Shown here piece by piece: positions 11,172 through 21,459 of a stretch of 64,000 nucleotides of DNA (position 1 is the stretch's first letter; each line of letters starts with the position of its first letter). The stretch is from Tretioscincus oriximinensis. Taxonomy: Eukaryota > Chordata > Lepidosauria > Squamata > Gymnophthalmidae. The notes under the pieces were generated by a model. That model worked only from the letters and a program-made list of their open reading frames with translations. It had not been told where the DNA came from and did not search any database. The stretch is from NCBI GenBank assembly GCA_022410635.1, contig JAJVDF010000378.1, forward strand, positions 1,136,379 to 1,200,378, read 5' to 3'. Made by a program: the position numbers and the translations under genes.

Positions 11172-11474
11172 GAGGCACAAATGGCTCAGTCGCTAATGAG
11201 ATGGTCTCTCATTGAGACTGGGTTTCGAAAGCCCTGTACGAGATGTGGGGAGGGGTGAGCACCTTCTACTAGCCTAAAGCTCCAGTGAAGCCAGCTATTT
11301 GAAAGGAAGAATTGCAAGAAATTGCAACTGACTGCAATTAGATAAACGGGAAACACCACAGCCTGGTGGTGAAGCTAGAATGTAAGCTTTCGGGTGAAAA
11401 ATACTCTTATAAACTGCTTTGAGTCCCTTTGGGTGAGAAAAGCGGGGTATAAAACTCAGTTCTTCTTCTTAATT
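11172..11474 (+). repeat. tRNA-derived SINE, near full length
   Basis: The 5' end is tRNA-like, with an A-box-like tggctcagtcgc near 11192 and a B-box-like ggtttcgaaagcc near 11221, the internal RNA polymerase III promoter arrangement. The central body is shared with the copies at 4811 and 41161. The 3' tail has ctttgagtccctttgggt, then gcggggtataaa and (CTT)n. A tcttaatt word occurs just before the 5' end and again after the tail, a possible short target-site duplication. It encodes no protein and needs a LINE partner; the tail resembles the L2-like LINE ends in this window. Confidence 0.88.
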
Positions 11475-14400
11475 GAAAGTTCATTCTTAAATAAATTGCA
11501 TTATTTTTGTACTCGATCCAAAAGAGATCTTTCTTAACAAAGAAGCGAAATTGCTATTTCAGAACTGCATAGTAGCTTTCATGTCATGTTTAAGGGAAGT
11601 ATAAAAATTATTCCAGACTCTTATCCCCATTTTACATCACTGCTCTTCACACATGACTGCCTTCTTAAGCAAAGACTCTCCCTGGGACTTCACTTTAGGA
11701 GCCCAGAGCAACACATTCCATCCTGCAGTCTGTTGGTATGGAGGACAGCAGAACTGAGCCTTTGATTATGATCTTCATCTTATAGAGACAGAAATTGCTA
11801 ACAGCTGTTTGACGAGTAAGCATTAATGGCTTATTTAAGAGGTTTATCTCAGCTAGAAACTTTCAGCTGTTTTCATTTCATGCTGCACTCTGAAAAGATT
11901 GTAAAATAAAGTCATAGGAGGAAGAACCCTATTCAAACTGTTTCTATTTCACTTAAAAACTTTTTAAAACATCTAAAGAAGGTCCAGGTTTTAATACATT
12001 TTTGACAAAACCGTGACTACATCCAGACATCACATATTTATTCCACTATATTTAACTGTTCTTGAGTAAAGTGTGATTATTCTGGAATAAAACTAATAGA
12101 GTGGCCTAAGTAAGCAGTATCTAGATGCAGTTATTCGACACTAAATGTTGTTTTTCTTCTCTGACGATAACATTTAAACTTGGTGTATTTAAATCACAAA
12201 TCTGTTAAAAACAAGTGCCCTTTGAAAGAAAAACAAGCTTACTGGCCTACATAAATAAAATTAATTGACTTCAACTTATAAGTTCCATCAGTTTATACTG
12301 CCGTATGAAACTGGAGCAATTAGAACAATTTACTCATATAACTGTCAGGATATAATACTGCAGTCAATTAAACTAATCATTAAATAAAGAAAAACTTCTA
12401 TTCCAAGGGATCATTCCAACAATATGTCGACATGATGTTCCTGATAAGAAACAAGTCCTGCCTCTTATGTTAGATTTGTTATTTTTCTGTTGCTATTCAT
12501 CTTTCAGCTGTTAAAGCAGTAATTATTTCTATAAGTATAAATTTTGTTCCATAGTATCTTTTTTTTCTGCAGAACAAACACTGTAGTTCTAGGGTTGCTC
12601 CTTAAGCTGGGGAACAGAAATTGAGGGAAACAGAGCATCTACACTACCAATAGCCCCACCATTCCAAATGCATCTGGAGTAATTTCCTGCTCAGTATTGG
12701 CTCTTACCTTGTGTGGCCAGCCTCCAAAGAACTCCAGCAGCATTCCAGAGTACACAGTAGGTGCCATGAACTATGCCTTGTGAAAACTGGCATGTCCTGG
12801 CCATATATAATATGCACACCTCTCCTTGTCTAATCATGATAAGGAAAAGGCAGGGAAGGCTCTGTTCAAGCCAGATGACCTGGTTTGTCCCACCCATAGC
12901 TCTTCAGGTGCCACGAGCAAGAATCATTCTGTGCTCAGAGTGTAAAAAGCTACCATTTCCTTTAGAAAAGTATAAAAGTGGCTTAGCTTCACAAGGTAAT
13001 CATTGACAGAGAGGCAACTTGAATTGGCCATTTACTCAGTTCCCAATACGTGATCGCCTCAAGTTGTTTCCCAGAAGTGAAACATATTTATGTTGTGATT
13101 AAAGCATACATATATTTAGTCTCAATCAGGAAGATACCTGTAGATAATTAAAATATTTCACTGATAGTTGTGGGAATGCAGCATTCAAGTNGGCATGTGT
13201 GAACATTCCAGATTTTAATTAATGCCTCTTGTATTCCATTGGAGTGACCCAAAGTACATGTAAGCCATTATTAGAAGCATCTCCTTGCAACATCTGCAAT
13301 AGTGTGCCATTAAAAGCGTAGCTGGAAACAGAAGACAATACCTCCATTTTGAATTCTTTTCACACTCTTTTTTAGCCTTTGTGTGGATCCAGCCTAGCAC
13401 TCTAACCATTACACTAATCAGGCTCCCATAATTAGTAAATATTAATTTCCATTCATATTTTTGTAATCTATTTAATAATTATCTTCTTCCTTATATCTTA
13501 TTCTCCTGCTACTCACTTTATTTTACTCTATTCCTTTTTTAAAAAAAATAATCTTGTTCCATTTAGCATTGTGCTTATTAATAGTACAGCATATTTCTTT
13601 AACTGTAATCTCCATGATTTGGATTTAGTGAGTTGAAATGTAGCAAAATACAATTTCTGTTCTTGAATCCATTAAAGTTAAAAAGTAGTGTGACATTCTT
13701 TCTTTTTATGATCCAGTATAGTAAAAAAGTTTTGCACTTTCATTGCATTTGTTCACATTGCAGAGAAGTGAATGAGGACACAGCGTATCTGCAGGGCATT
13801 TATGTCAGATTGATTAAGTGCAATGAATATGAAGTATATGATTTTGAGCTGCAAACACCACATGCAACCATATGATTTACTGGGTCCTGCTGTCCTAATA
13901 AGTTACTCCCAGGTAGTTTAATTCACATCCAGTCTTCATAAATACATTTTTCTTTTTTCATTAAAACAATGCTTTGAGTAGTTCAGCTCAGTGATATTGA
14001 CTGACTTTGCAACTTTCAAACATTTTTACAGAGTACAAGACATAATGAATCAAGCTGAGCTATACCAGATGAAATCCAGTCCTTCCATTTCTCATACCAT
14101 TGCCCATTCCATGATATTTCATTTCAGCTGACAGCATAAAGTCAAACTGAAAAATCTAGAATATTTGTTTATATTTGGTCACCAAACATCTGGCTTGAAT
14201 TTTAAAGCACACAGAGACACATACGACTACATTTTTGAGGTTTATCTTTTCACCATGTGCTTGATTTGATTTTTAAGGGAAAGAATAAAGTAAAACCTAG
14301 AAACCCACTCCATTTATTGTGATTTTTAAAATTTAAGCACTTTGAATTATGAAAAGGGTTAAAAATCAGGAATAGAAACACCTTCAAAGGATTTCAAAAC

Positions 14401-14860
14401 ATCTATGCAAAGTATTCAACTTATGTAAACGTAATAGCATTTAAATCATAGAAGTTTAGCACTTGCAAGAATTTGTCCCCTGTCCATTTTTTAATATAAT
14501 AACAGTAACAAAACTATTTAATGGACATATGATTTAGAAAATCTCTTTAATTCCTTTTGATAGTCACAGTTTCTGTCATTAGTAGGGCAAACTGATAAAT
14601 TACCAATGACACATTTATGCTACCATTGCCTTTTGCTGGCAGCCAAAATAGGTCTCAGCATTCCTGAATGACAATACATATAGAATTTGTTGTTTGCCAT
14701 CTGCTTGTTTATACCAAGAGATGCATAAATTACAAAGTTTTCAATTGGTGGGCTAAGGCGAAACAGGCACCATGAGACCGTATATAGTAATAATTGAACA
14801 TTTATTAAAAACAATTTACAATTGTCTTCAAGTATAATAATAACGAACCCACTACTTGAT
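11475..14860. other. Unassigned AT-rich DNA
   Basis: Over 3 kb with no recognised repeat, gene or RNA. The 80-codon plus frame at 13633-13875 and the 85-codon minus frame at 14620-14877 show no domain I know. A single N is at 13191. Decayed ancient repeats cannot be excluded by eye. Confidence 0.4.
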
Positions 14861-14861
14861 G

Positions 14862-14940
14862 TTGGATCATAGAACAAAATTGGATCATAGAACTATATTG
14901 GAACTATATTGGAACTTACAATATTGGAACTATAAAAGGT
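14862..14940. repeat. Local imperfect tandem duplications
   Basis: The words ttggatcatagaac and tattggaactat each recur two or three times within about 80 bases, an example of replication slippage at the edge of the DIRS-order element. Confidence 0.7.
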
Positions 14941-14959
14941 CATAGCATGAGCTAGGAGT

Positions 14960-15136
14960 GTGTAAGGAAGCGCATCTGGCTGACAGTCCCACACAGCCCC
15001 GCACTGGGGCGCTCCAGGGACTAACGCCATTCACCCTTTGGAATGGCCACATCCAGAGACCAGACAGGTCACACCCAACTTGCTGACATGCCCAACTCTG
15101 CCCAGCCCTTGCTTAAAGCAGTCACCAGTGGGCACC
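14960..15136 (-). mobile_element. Ngaro-like element 3' end (non-coding)
   Basis: GC-richer sequence continuing beyond the last recombinase/hydrolase frame, before AT-rich flank resumes at about 14960. In the minus orientation it lies just downstream of the SGNH-like remnant. I could not pair it with a matching terminal repeat at the other end, so the boundary is approximate. Confidence 0.45.
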
Positions 15137-15290
15137 TCAGTGAGCTTCAATGGTTACAGGACACAATTTTGCCCAACGCAGGAAGCTAGATGAGCAGGAT
15201 GTTGCCGCATGACTGGCCCAATAAAAGATGCTGTGTCCTAATAGCCTCACCCATCGAGGAGTACCTGCAAAAGAAAAGATAAACACTATT
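15137..15290 (-). pseudogene. SGNH-hydrolase-like segment following the recombinase
   Basis: The minus-strand peptide RLLGHSIFYWASHAA lies directly after the tyrosine-recombinase core, in a frame different from it. GHSI in this hydrophobic context is the block-I (nucleophile serine) signature of SGNH-type hydrolases found downstream of the recombinase in many Ngaro-group elements. Only block I is visible; the later GND and DxxH blocks are absent and the frame stops at 15137, so the domain is truncated. The assignment rests on one motif plus position. Confidence 0.5.
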
Positions 15291-16194
15291 AGGGCTCTGG
15301 CCAGATGTAAGAACGATAACCCCCGAACTCCAGCACCCAATGGCCTGAATAACCCCTGCTGGAATATTGAAACTGGCCGTGGTACTAGCGGCTCCTATTC
15401 AAATGAATGCAGACCAAACTCTGTAGGCGGCAAGCCCACTGCCTGGTACCGAGATAAAAAGGATCCATCTTGGTGTAATAAAAGGGGGCCTGCAATTCCC
15501 GGGCNGCACATAGCAAAGTGTCTGGTATCTCTAAACGGACAAGAGCCCGGGCTGCTTGAAGCATTAAGCTGAATGATCACTCCTGCATTAGCCTGATCTG
15601 TCTTGGACTTTCTAGAAATATAAACAGTTTATTAGCCTCCCGGGACACATCTGATACTAAGGCAGTAGCAGAACCATTACTTCTAGCATTAGAAACCAAA
15701 TCCCCTGGACGAAATGCCCCAAAAAACAATAATGAAAATGTTGCCCTAAGGAGAGCTTGCTCATAAACCTGCTCATACTACTGGCAGTTGTGTGAGTATT
15801 TGATCCAAAATTTGATGAGTTATGGGATGCCTGCTATCCCTGGGAGGTGGAGTGGAGNGAGACCAACCCACCAGAGCTCGTCTAGCCAAAAAGGAAGCAC
15901 AGGCTTCTGGGCAACCCAAACAATGAGCAAAAAATTGAAGGGCTGCCAAATGCAAGTTAATGGTCCTAGGGGCAGCCCCTGATGCACGCAACTGAGCCAA
16001 GTACAGGAGCACAGTGCGTTCCACAAATACACCTCGACAAGGGTCTGCCACATTCCATGTGAATTGTAAGAAAGCCCCAAAGGCCCTACTGTAGCTGGCT
16101 TGAGTTGACAAGGATAACGATCCCCACACTCCACTTGAAATCAACTCCTCCCAAGGTCCCAGAGACGCTGGGGAAATTCCTCTGGATGCAGATG
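15291..16194 (-). pseudogene. Tyrosine recombinase of a DIRS-order (Ngaro-like) element, frameshifted
   Basis: The N-terminal, phage-integrase SAM-like part reads LSTQASYSRAFGAFLQF and later RTINLHLAALQFFAHCLG (open frame 15773-16207). The catalytic part follows in another frame (15395-15580) with GPLLLHQDGSFLSRYQ and then a LHSF segment that should continue as the HxxR-type motif. One base is missing near 15399-15401, exactly in the expected arginine codon; after it the frame resumes with IGAAS and later IQAIGCWSSG, the position of the conserved H/W box. Stops at 15773 and elsewhere show the gene is dead. Its protein would have catalysed integration of a circular cDNA, which is why these elements lack target-site duplications. 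The order RT, RNase H, recombinase identifies the DIRS order. Confidence 0.85.
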
Positions 16195-16677
16195 TACTCC
16201 AGTACAATTAGCACATTTTATTCCAAATGTAGATGATACATGCTGGTTTGGATGCCAAGCTAGAGCAGATTACATCCATATATATTGGAGATGTAATGAA
16301 GCGCAAAATTTTTGGTCCAAAATACAAAAAGAGATCAACAAAATATACAATATTAATTTAATATTAACGGAAATAAGGGTGATCTTTTTGCAGGATTTGG
16401 ATCAAATTAAGAAAATTAAAATTAGGGATATTGTCTGTAGATTAATATCTTGTCGTAACTGACATTACTAAAGGGATGGAAAGATGTTAACAATCGGAGT
16501 ATGGAAACTTGATATGAATATATAATAGAAAGAATGGCAATAGATTTCAGACATGAAAGAATCAACAGTATGGGTAATGAGATAAGAATACTTCATATGA
16601 AGCAAAAATGGGAACCTGTTAAAAATTATTTAATGATGTTGGGTTTGGATCAAGTGAAAAGATTTAAAATTTATATT
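16195..16677 (+). mobile_element. L1 ORF2 C-terminal fragment inserted in the Ngaro-like element
   Basis: On the plus strand the translation carries the L1 ORF2 C-terminal cysteine motif (CWFGCQARADYIHIYWRC, C-x3-C...H-x4-C type) followed by the downstream segment with LLKGWKDV and an IIERMAID helix. The insertion is opposite in orientation to the host element and is flanked by a perfect 20-bp direct repeat (16175-16194 and 16678-16697). The host recombinase frame continues across when the insert is removed. Unusually there is no 3' UTR, A-tail or poly-T at either junction. Several in-frame stops show age. Confidence 0.88.
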
Positions 16678-16697
16678 AATTCCTCTGGATGCAGATG

Positions 16698-17281
16698 AGC
16701 ATTGGGTGCCACCTGCCGGAACCGCTCCCATAGCTGTTGGCACAGCACATCAGCAATGATATTATCCAAGCCAGGAACATGTGAAGATACAAAGAAAATA
16801 TTAGACATTAAACAGAGCAACACAAATTCTCTCACCAACCTCATGACTTGAACTAATTTTGAAGATTGGTTGTTGATAATCCTTACCACTGCAGCGTTAT
16901 CACACCAAAAAGTTATATGTTTGTCTCGAAACATGTCCTTCCACAAATTAACTGCAAGTAAAATTCAAAAAAATTCCAGAAATGATAGGTCTCTGCATAT
17001 CCTAGAAGCCAACCAATCCTCTGGCCAAGTTTGAGCACACCACTGACCTTGAAAATAAACACCAGAGCCAACACCCCCAGCTGCATCTGAATAAACTTGC
17101 AAATCATGCCCCAAAGTCAATGNTGAATGCCATATGGAAACGCCATGAAAGTGCTGTAAAAATGTTTGCCATACATGTAAATCTTGTTTTATGGCATTGG
17201 TGACTCTGATTCTATGATGGGGAGCACCAACTCCCCTANTGGCATACGCCAAACGTTCACAAAAGGCCCTACCAGTTCTAA
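16698..17281 (-). pseudogene. RNase H domain of the Ngaro-like element
   Basis: Minus strand, following the RT. The first metal-binding block reads LQVYSDAAGG, followed by a CRDLSFLEFF segment that should carry the glutamate, then ITFWCDNAAVVRIIN with the second aspartate, and finally HVPGLDNIIADVL with the C-terminal histidine/aspartate block. A frameshift separates 16965-17252 from 16671-16946. This is the DIRS/Ngaro-type RNase H, located between RT and recombinase. Two N-containing codons occur at its start. Confidence 0.85.
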
Positions 17282-17974
17282 CTACCTACATGTCAAATTC
17301 AAGTGACCCAAAAGGACCTGAATTTCGCGCAGAGTTGCTTTACGTTTATGCAACATCTGGGACAATAACAAGGACAGATTCTTCAGTTTTTCCAAAGGGA
17401 GTCTGGACTCACCCTTTACCGAATCTAAAGTAATACCCAAGTACATAATCACTTGAACAGGCCTCTCCATCTTTTCCTTAGCCAGCGGTAATCCCAATTC
17501 ATCAGCTAAGTTCTGAAAAGCTGANAGTATCTGGCTACACACTTCTGTCTCTGCAGGGCCTATGAACAAAAAGTCATCCAAATAATGAGTAACCCATGGA
17601 TAAGACACACGTCTTTTCAACTCCCATTCGATAAACGTACTAAAAGCCTCAAATACTGCACAGGCTACAGAACAGCCCATGGGCATGACCTTGTCAACAT
17701 ACGACTGACCTTGGAAAGTGAAGCCCAGTAAGCAGAAATCACTTGGGTGGATAGGCAACAGCCGAAATGCCAATTGAACATCGCACTTTGCCATCAGAGC
17801 GCCTTGACCACACTTCCTAAGAAGGTCAATGCCATCATCCAAAGTCGCGTACTTAACTGAACATAGCGACTGCTCTATATTTGCTTTTACTGATTCATGC
17901 GCCGGAAATGATAAATGGTGGATGAGATGATATTCGCCAGGTGTCTTTTCCGGAATTACTCCTAAAGGAGACAC
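17282..17974 (-). pseudogene. Reverse transcriptase of the Ngaro-like element
   Basis: 230 codons without a stop. Motifs in order: VSPLGVIPEKTPGEYHLIHH (fingers), MAKCDVQLAFRLLPI (motif A, catalytic aspartate), MPMGCSVACAVFEAF (motif B) and HYLDDFLFIG (motif C, both aspartates kept), followed by ADELGLPLAKEK and MYLGITLDS. Upstream, the LPNL-VSPLG junction is broken by a TGA where the family has arginine (CGA), a likely CpG-decay transition at 17972-17974, so the RT was joined to the preceding frame. It copied element RNA to cDNA in cytoplasmic particles. Confidence 0.93.
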
Positions 17975-18877
17975 TCACAAATTAGGTAGAGGCGGAATCA
18001 AAAATGGTCCCGCAACCCACCCCAGGAGGCATTCCTTTTCAATCTTGCGTGCTGCGATATCAGGTAGTAACCGTAAAGACTTTAAATTATTATAAACTGT
18101 CATGGTGCGCACACATGAAGAAGGAATTTTAAAGCCCTCTTTAAACCCTGCCAATAGCAAGGCTGCCTCTGCCCTTTTAGGATAGTCTTGGAGGAGGACT
18201 GCTAANCTGTCGGGAAGGATAGGGGAAGGGGCAATGGATAAGAGGAGGCGACGCCAACACTTGTAACCCTGACGCATATCAGGCCTTGGCCAATGCCGAA
18301 ACTGGGGATCCAGAGCCAGAAGTTCCATTACGTTTTCCTCCAGGCTTATTTCCTTTAAAATTACCAGGATGGCCCCAAGCCCCATCCTACCGAACACATG
18401 CAGGTGATGACCACCACATTTATCACACACGTGCTCAAACCTACAATCCTGACGTGTACATCGACCCGCATTACACCCCCAACAACACAATCTCTTAGGA
18501 GCATACTTAAACCCCAGTTTACGCTTCCATGTTTTGTAAGGCAAGGGTGTGCTTATTGGCTTATCCGATGGGATTACTGTGGCATCCCAACGGACTGTAG
18601 GGCTATTCGATGCAAATTTCCTAAACTCCTCATCATAGTTTAGTGTGGACATCTCTCCTGCTAAAGCTCTGGCCCTTAGTACATTAGCTAGGTGCCCCAA
18701 AAGTTGCCAGGCCCTTACAGGAAACGCCGAAGAAATGATCTGCATATAGGTCGTGAACCCAGAGAGCCAGTTGTCAAAATTGCACTCTGCAGGGGTCACC
18801 TTAGCCTGCTTTTTCCACTTGCTGGTCATGGGTTTAATACCTGCTTGCCTAACTAAGCAGAAGATGTTTACGTACAA
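17975..18877 (-). pseudogene. Gag-like protein with zinc knuckle, continuing into pol N-terminus
   Basis: A 300-codon open frame. The middle has the cysteine/histidine cluster CCWGCNAGRCTRQDCRFEH followed by VCDKCGGHH, the zinc-binding nucleic-acid module near the end of DIRS/Ngaro gag proteins. After it the frame reads into the lead-in of the RT (GFKEGFKIPSS ... GWVAGPFLIPPLPNL). A gag-pol joint inside one open frame suggests a lost frame boundary by indel, or a natural fusion. One codon is ambiguous (18206). The N-terminal gag portion is the separate frame at 19204-19605. Confidence 0.8.
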
Positions 18878-19203
18878 CCCATCTAGGACCTTTTCACGCA
18901 GTTTATGTGGTACATGAGATCACGGAGGCTGCACTCGAAAACCAACATCCGGTGTGGCCCCACCTGATATGTCAATCAGCAAAGCCAAGAAATTTATTTC
19001 CGTGACTTCACAAGCCACTTTGGCATCCCAGCTACCGGGGGGGGGGGGGGGGNAGCNNCCANTNNGCCCNACNCCCCCCTNCNCGTTCTNNGNAAGAGTC
19101 TGTACCGGTAGTGTCCGATAAGGATGACCTATTGGAGCATCTATGCCAGTGAGAACGTCTATGGTGCTCATGCCCTCTCGCCTCAGACACTGACACCACA
19201 GGA
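18878..19203 (-). other. Low-quality gag interior with homopolymer runs
   Basis: Contains a G run at 19037-19052 followed by a cluster of about a dozen N bases up to 19093, and a C run at about 19235-19247 just beyond. The gag frame breaks here probably reflect sequencing or assembly trouble as much as mutation. Confidence 0.7.
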
Positions 19204-19605
19204 TTAGGCCCTTCTTGAAGAGCGGTGTTGCCTTCCCCCCCCCCCCCAGGAAGCATCATCAATGGCCGAGGAAGTATTGTCTAGTGCAGAAGTACTGGGA
19301 ACCACCACATCCACTTGAGGTTCTGGCAACACAGGAGATACCACAGGAGCCACAGCCATGGCAGTAATGGTGGTGGTGATAGCATCCCTAACCATGTTCT
19401 GCACCATCTCCATGAGTTGACCTAATGTAGCACCACCCCTAGTAGGAGCTAACTGCATATGCCCCAATGTATCACGCCATGAATCAATGGGTGCAGGTAA
19501 TGACACCACTGGAGAAGATGGAAGAGGAGGTAGAATTGGCCCTAATGGGAAAAGGGTTGCTACATCCCGGCCGCGCCCTCCTTTTTTACCCCTGGTCCCA
19601 GGCAT
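19204..19605 (-). pseudogene. Gag N-terminal region of the Ngaro-like element
   Basis: I place the start at the Met at 19605, which opens with MPGTRGKKGGRGRDVATLFP, a basic glycine-rich leader, then a proline-rich stretch and a helix-forming QLMEMVQNMVRD segment. The longer frame starts at 19638, but the 11 preceding residues are not protein-like for this family. The frame is lost at the homopolymer tract beyond 19240. Position just 5' of the zinc-knuckle frame supports gag; sequence alone is weak. Confidence 0.55.
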
Positions 19606-19839
19606 TTTAACAGTCAAACAAGTGCTCCAGACAAGCAAAAATATCAGCTCTTATAACATGGAGCTATAAACGTGCCAATAACTACTAAATATGTTTGCAC
19701 AGGTGCGTGTGGCCTAACCGCCAAAATCTCTTTAAATGCCAGAGAGACCAGCACCGAACCAATATGAGATGAGAGAGTATATTTTATACCCTACTTCCAG
19801 ACACTGCTATAGCAGCAGTAGTTTCCAATAATGTAATAA

Positions 19840-20160
19840 TATTACTAATCCAAATTTAATATAAAGAATGTAATATATAATAGTGTATATTAATATAATA
19901 TTAATATTAATATAATCTGATATAATATGTGTAAATAACAATACCTAATATATGATACGTAATATAATATATAATATATAATAATGTATATTAATATAAT
20001 CTAATATAATATGTGTCAATAACCAGATCTCATATAACTCATACACTAGTATATATATCTATATGTATTTACTATATGTATATATTTTAATATATAGGGT
20101 AATATCTATGAACCCTCTTATATAGTACACTATAAACAACCCTAATATGTAATAATATAT
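19840..20160. repeat. AT-rich (TATAAT)-type degenerate repeat
   Basis: Long stretches of tataat, attaatataat and atatat words, with tgtatattaatataat recurring at about 19882 and 19985. Low-complexity expansion between the gag end of the Ngaro-like element and the palindrome at 20175. Confidence 0.8.
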
Positions 20161-20174
20161 TCTAATATTGAATT

Positions 20175-20282
20175 GAATTGAATTCTTTATTGGCCAAGTG
20201 TGATATGTATACTGAGAGCATTTGCACCAAAGACAAATTCCTTGTGTGTCCAATCACACTTGGCCAATAAAGAATTCAATTC
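20175..20282. repeat. Perfect inverted repeat, 30-bp arms, 48-bp loop
   Basis: Left arm 20175-20204 and right arm 20253-20282 are exact reverse complements, opening gaattgaattctttattggc. The arm resembles a dispersed squamate repeat end that I recall but cannot name. It could be a foldback MITE or two inverted copies of one repeat end. Confidence 0.9.
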
Positions 20283-20289
20283 TATTATA

Positions 20290-20930
20290 TAAGGCACCAC
20301 ACTAATAACCCTAGCTAAAAAAGGAGGTAGAGGGGGATCACAATGCTCTCTCCCGAAGCTAAGCAGTCCAGGCAAACTGCCCAATGGTCAGCCTGATAGC
20401 GTGCCAGTTAAAGATAGCTAAAGAAAGGCAGAGGGGGAACGCAACGCCTCCTCTCCTTAGGCTAAAGAAATCAAGCGCACTGATTGCTCAAGAATTGTAC
20501 TACTCTAGAGTAAATGACTACTCTAGAGTAAATTATCAGCTGGAGGAGGAAGCACACAAGCCTCCCCAGCATAAGCCGCCAGGCTGATGCCTGCCACTCA
20601 CGAGCGCTAAAGAGCCTTTAAAAAGGCTTTTGTTTATTACGAGCAAGGCTTGAAAGAAAATTCCAAGCTCGCTGTTGCCGAGAGCGAGGACACAAGGCGC
20701 CTAAAATGGCGCCTGCCACTGACGAGGCAAGAGACGGAGAGAACACCTACGTTTCTTGCTTACTCGTCGCAACAGCGGCTAGGGAGGGCGCTCCCCCTCA
20801 CTCTGCTGCAGCCGGCGCGAGCGTTCCTGGGGNGATTTTACCCCGGATGAGAAGACGCCGTGCCAGCTGCCTACCGGCCNTTTGCCTCATCCCCAATTCC
20901 TGGATGCCTGAAGCGCGTTCCCAAGTATAT
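20290..20930. other. GC- and CpG-rich block of unknown origin
   Basis: Base composition differs sharply from both flanks. It contains two related ~100-bp units beginning tagctaaaa at 20312 and tagctaaag at 20415, a duplicated actctagagtaaat word near 20502 and 20519, a hairpin agcctttaaaaaggct near 20612, and the inverted pair aggcgcc/ggcgcct (20695-20701 and 20708-20714) around a YY1-like aaaatggcg core. It may be the 5' non-coding end of the minus-strand Ngaro-like element, whose gag starts at 19605, but I found no terminal repeat match at 14960-15136. Confidence 0.45.
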
Positions 20931-21459
20931 GTAGCCATTATAAGGGTATAAAGGAAAGACTAGTCTCTGAGTTTCTATGTAGCATATCTTATCATACAAA
21001 CATGGCATTATTAGGCCAAATTCACATTTGACTGGGGAGTCCTCCAAGCAACAGAGGAATAGAGCAAATTGCTTCACTATTCCCAATCACTCCAAAACCA
21101 TACTTAAACTGCAATAAAGCTACCTTAATGCAGTTCACACACTCACTCCTGAATATGGGAAATATTGCTGAAGGAATCACAAATATGTATTCTGTTTTTT
21201 TTCTATGTTCTATATGTAATGTGGCATGCTTCCACCCAAACACAGTAAATGTAGGGCAACCACGCATGTAGAAGGTGAAAGTACACAGCTTTCGCACTTC
21301 CTTTTTCTCGGCTAATAGCAGGAAATTTTCTTCATGGGGGAATAGGAAAGGCAGGAAACAGTTCCTCCCATTTAAAAGATAGGGATGGTTCCTAGTAACC
21401 TTTCTCTGATGGTAAATATGAAAAAACCTCTTAGGCCCTATTCCCATTGACCCTTATTT

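Noticed and set aside
11172..11474. tRNA gene at the SINE head
   Set aside because: A-box and B-box-like motifs are present but no cloverleaf can be folded; it is the tRNA-derived SINE promoter.
13633..13875. 80-codon frame with CxxHC-like residues as a small zinc protein
   Set aside because: No family match and no supporting context; isolated cysteines are insufficient.
15228..15572. 114-codon plus-strand frame opposite the recombinase
   Set aside because: It is the antisense shadow of the recombinase coding region.
19840..20160. AT-rich tract as a replication origin or matrix attachment site
   Set aside because: Low-complexity AT repeats alone give no evidence of function.
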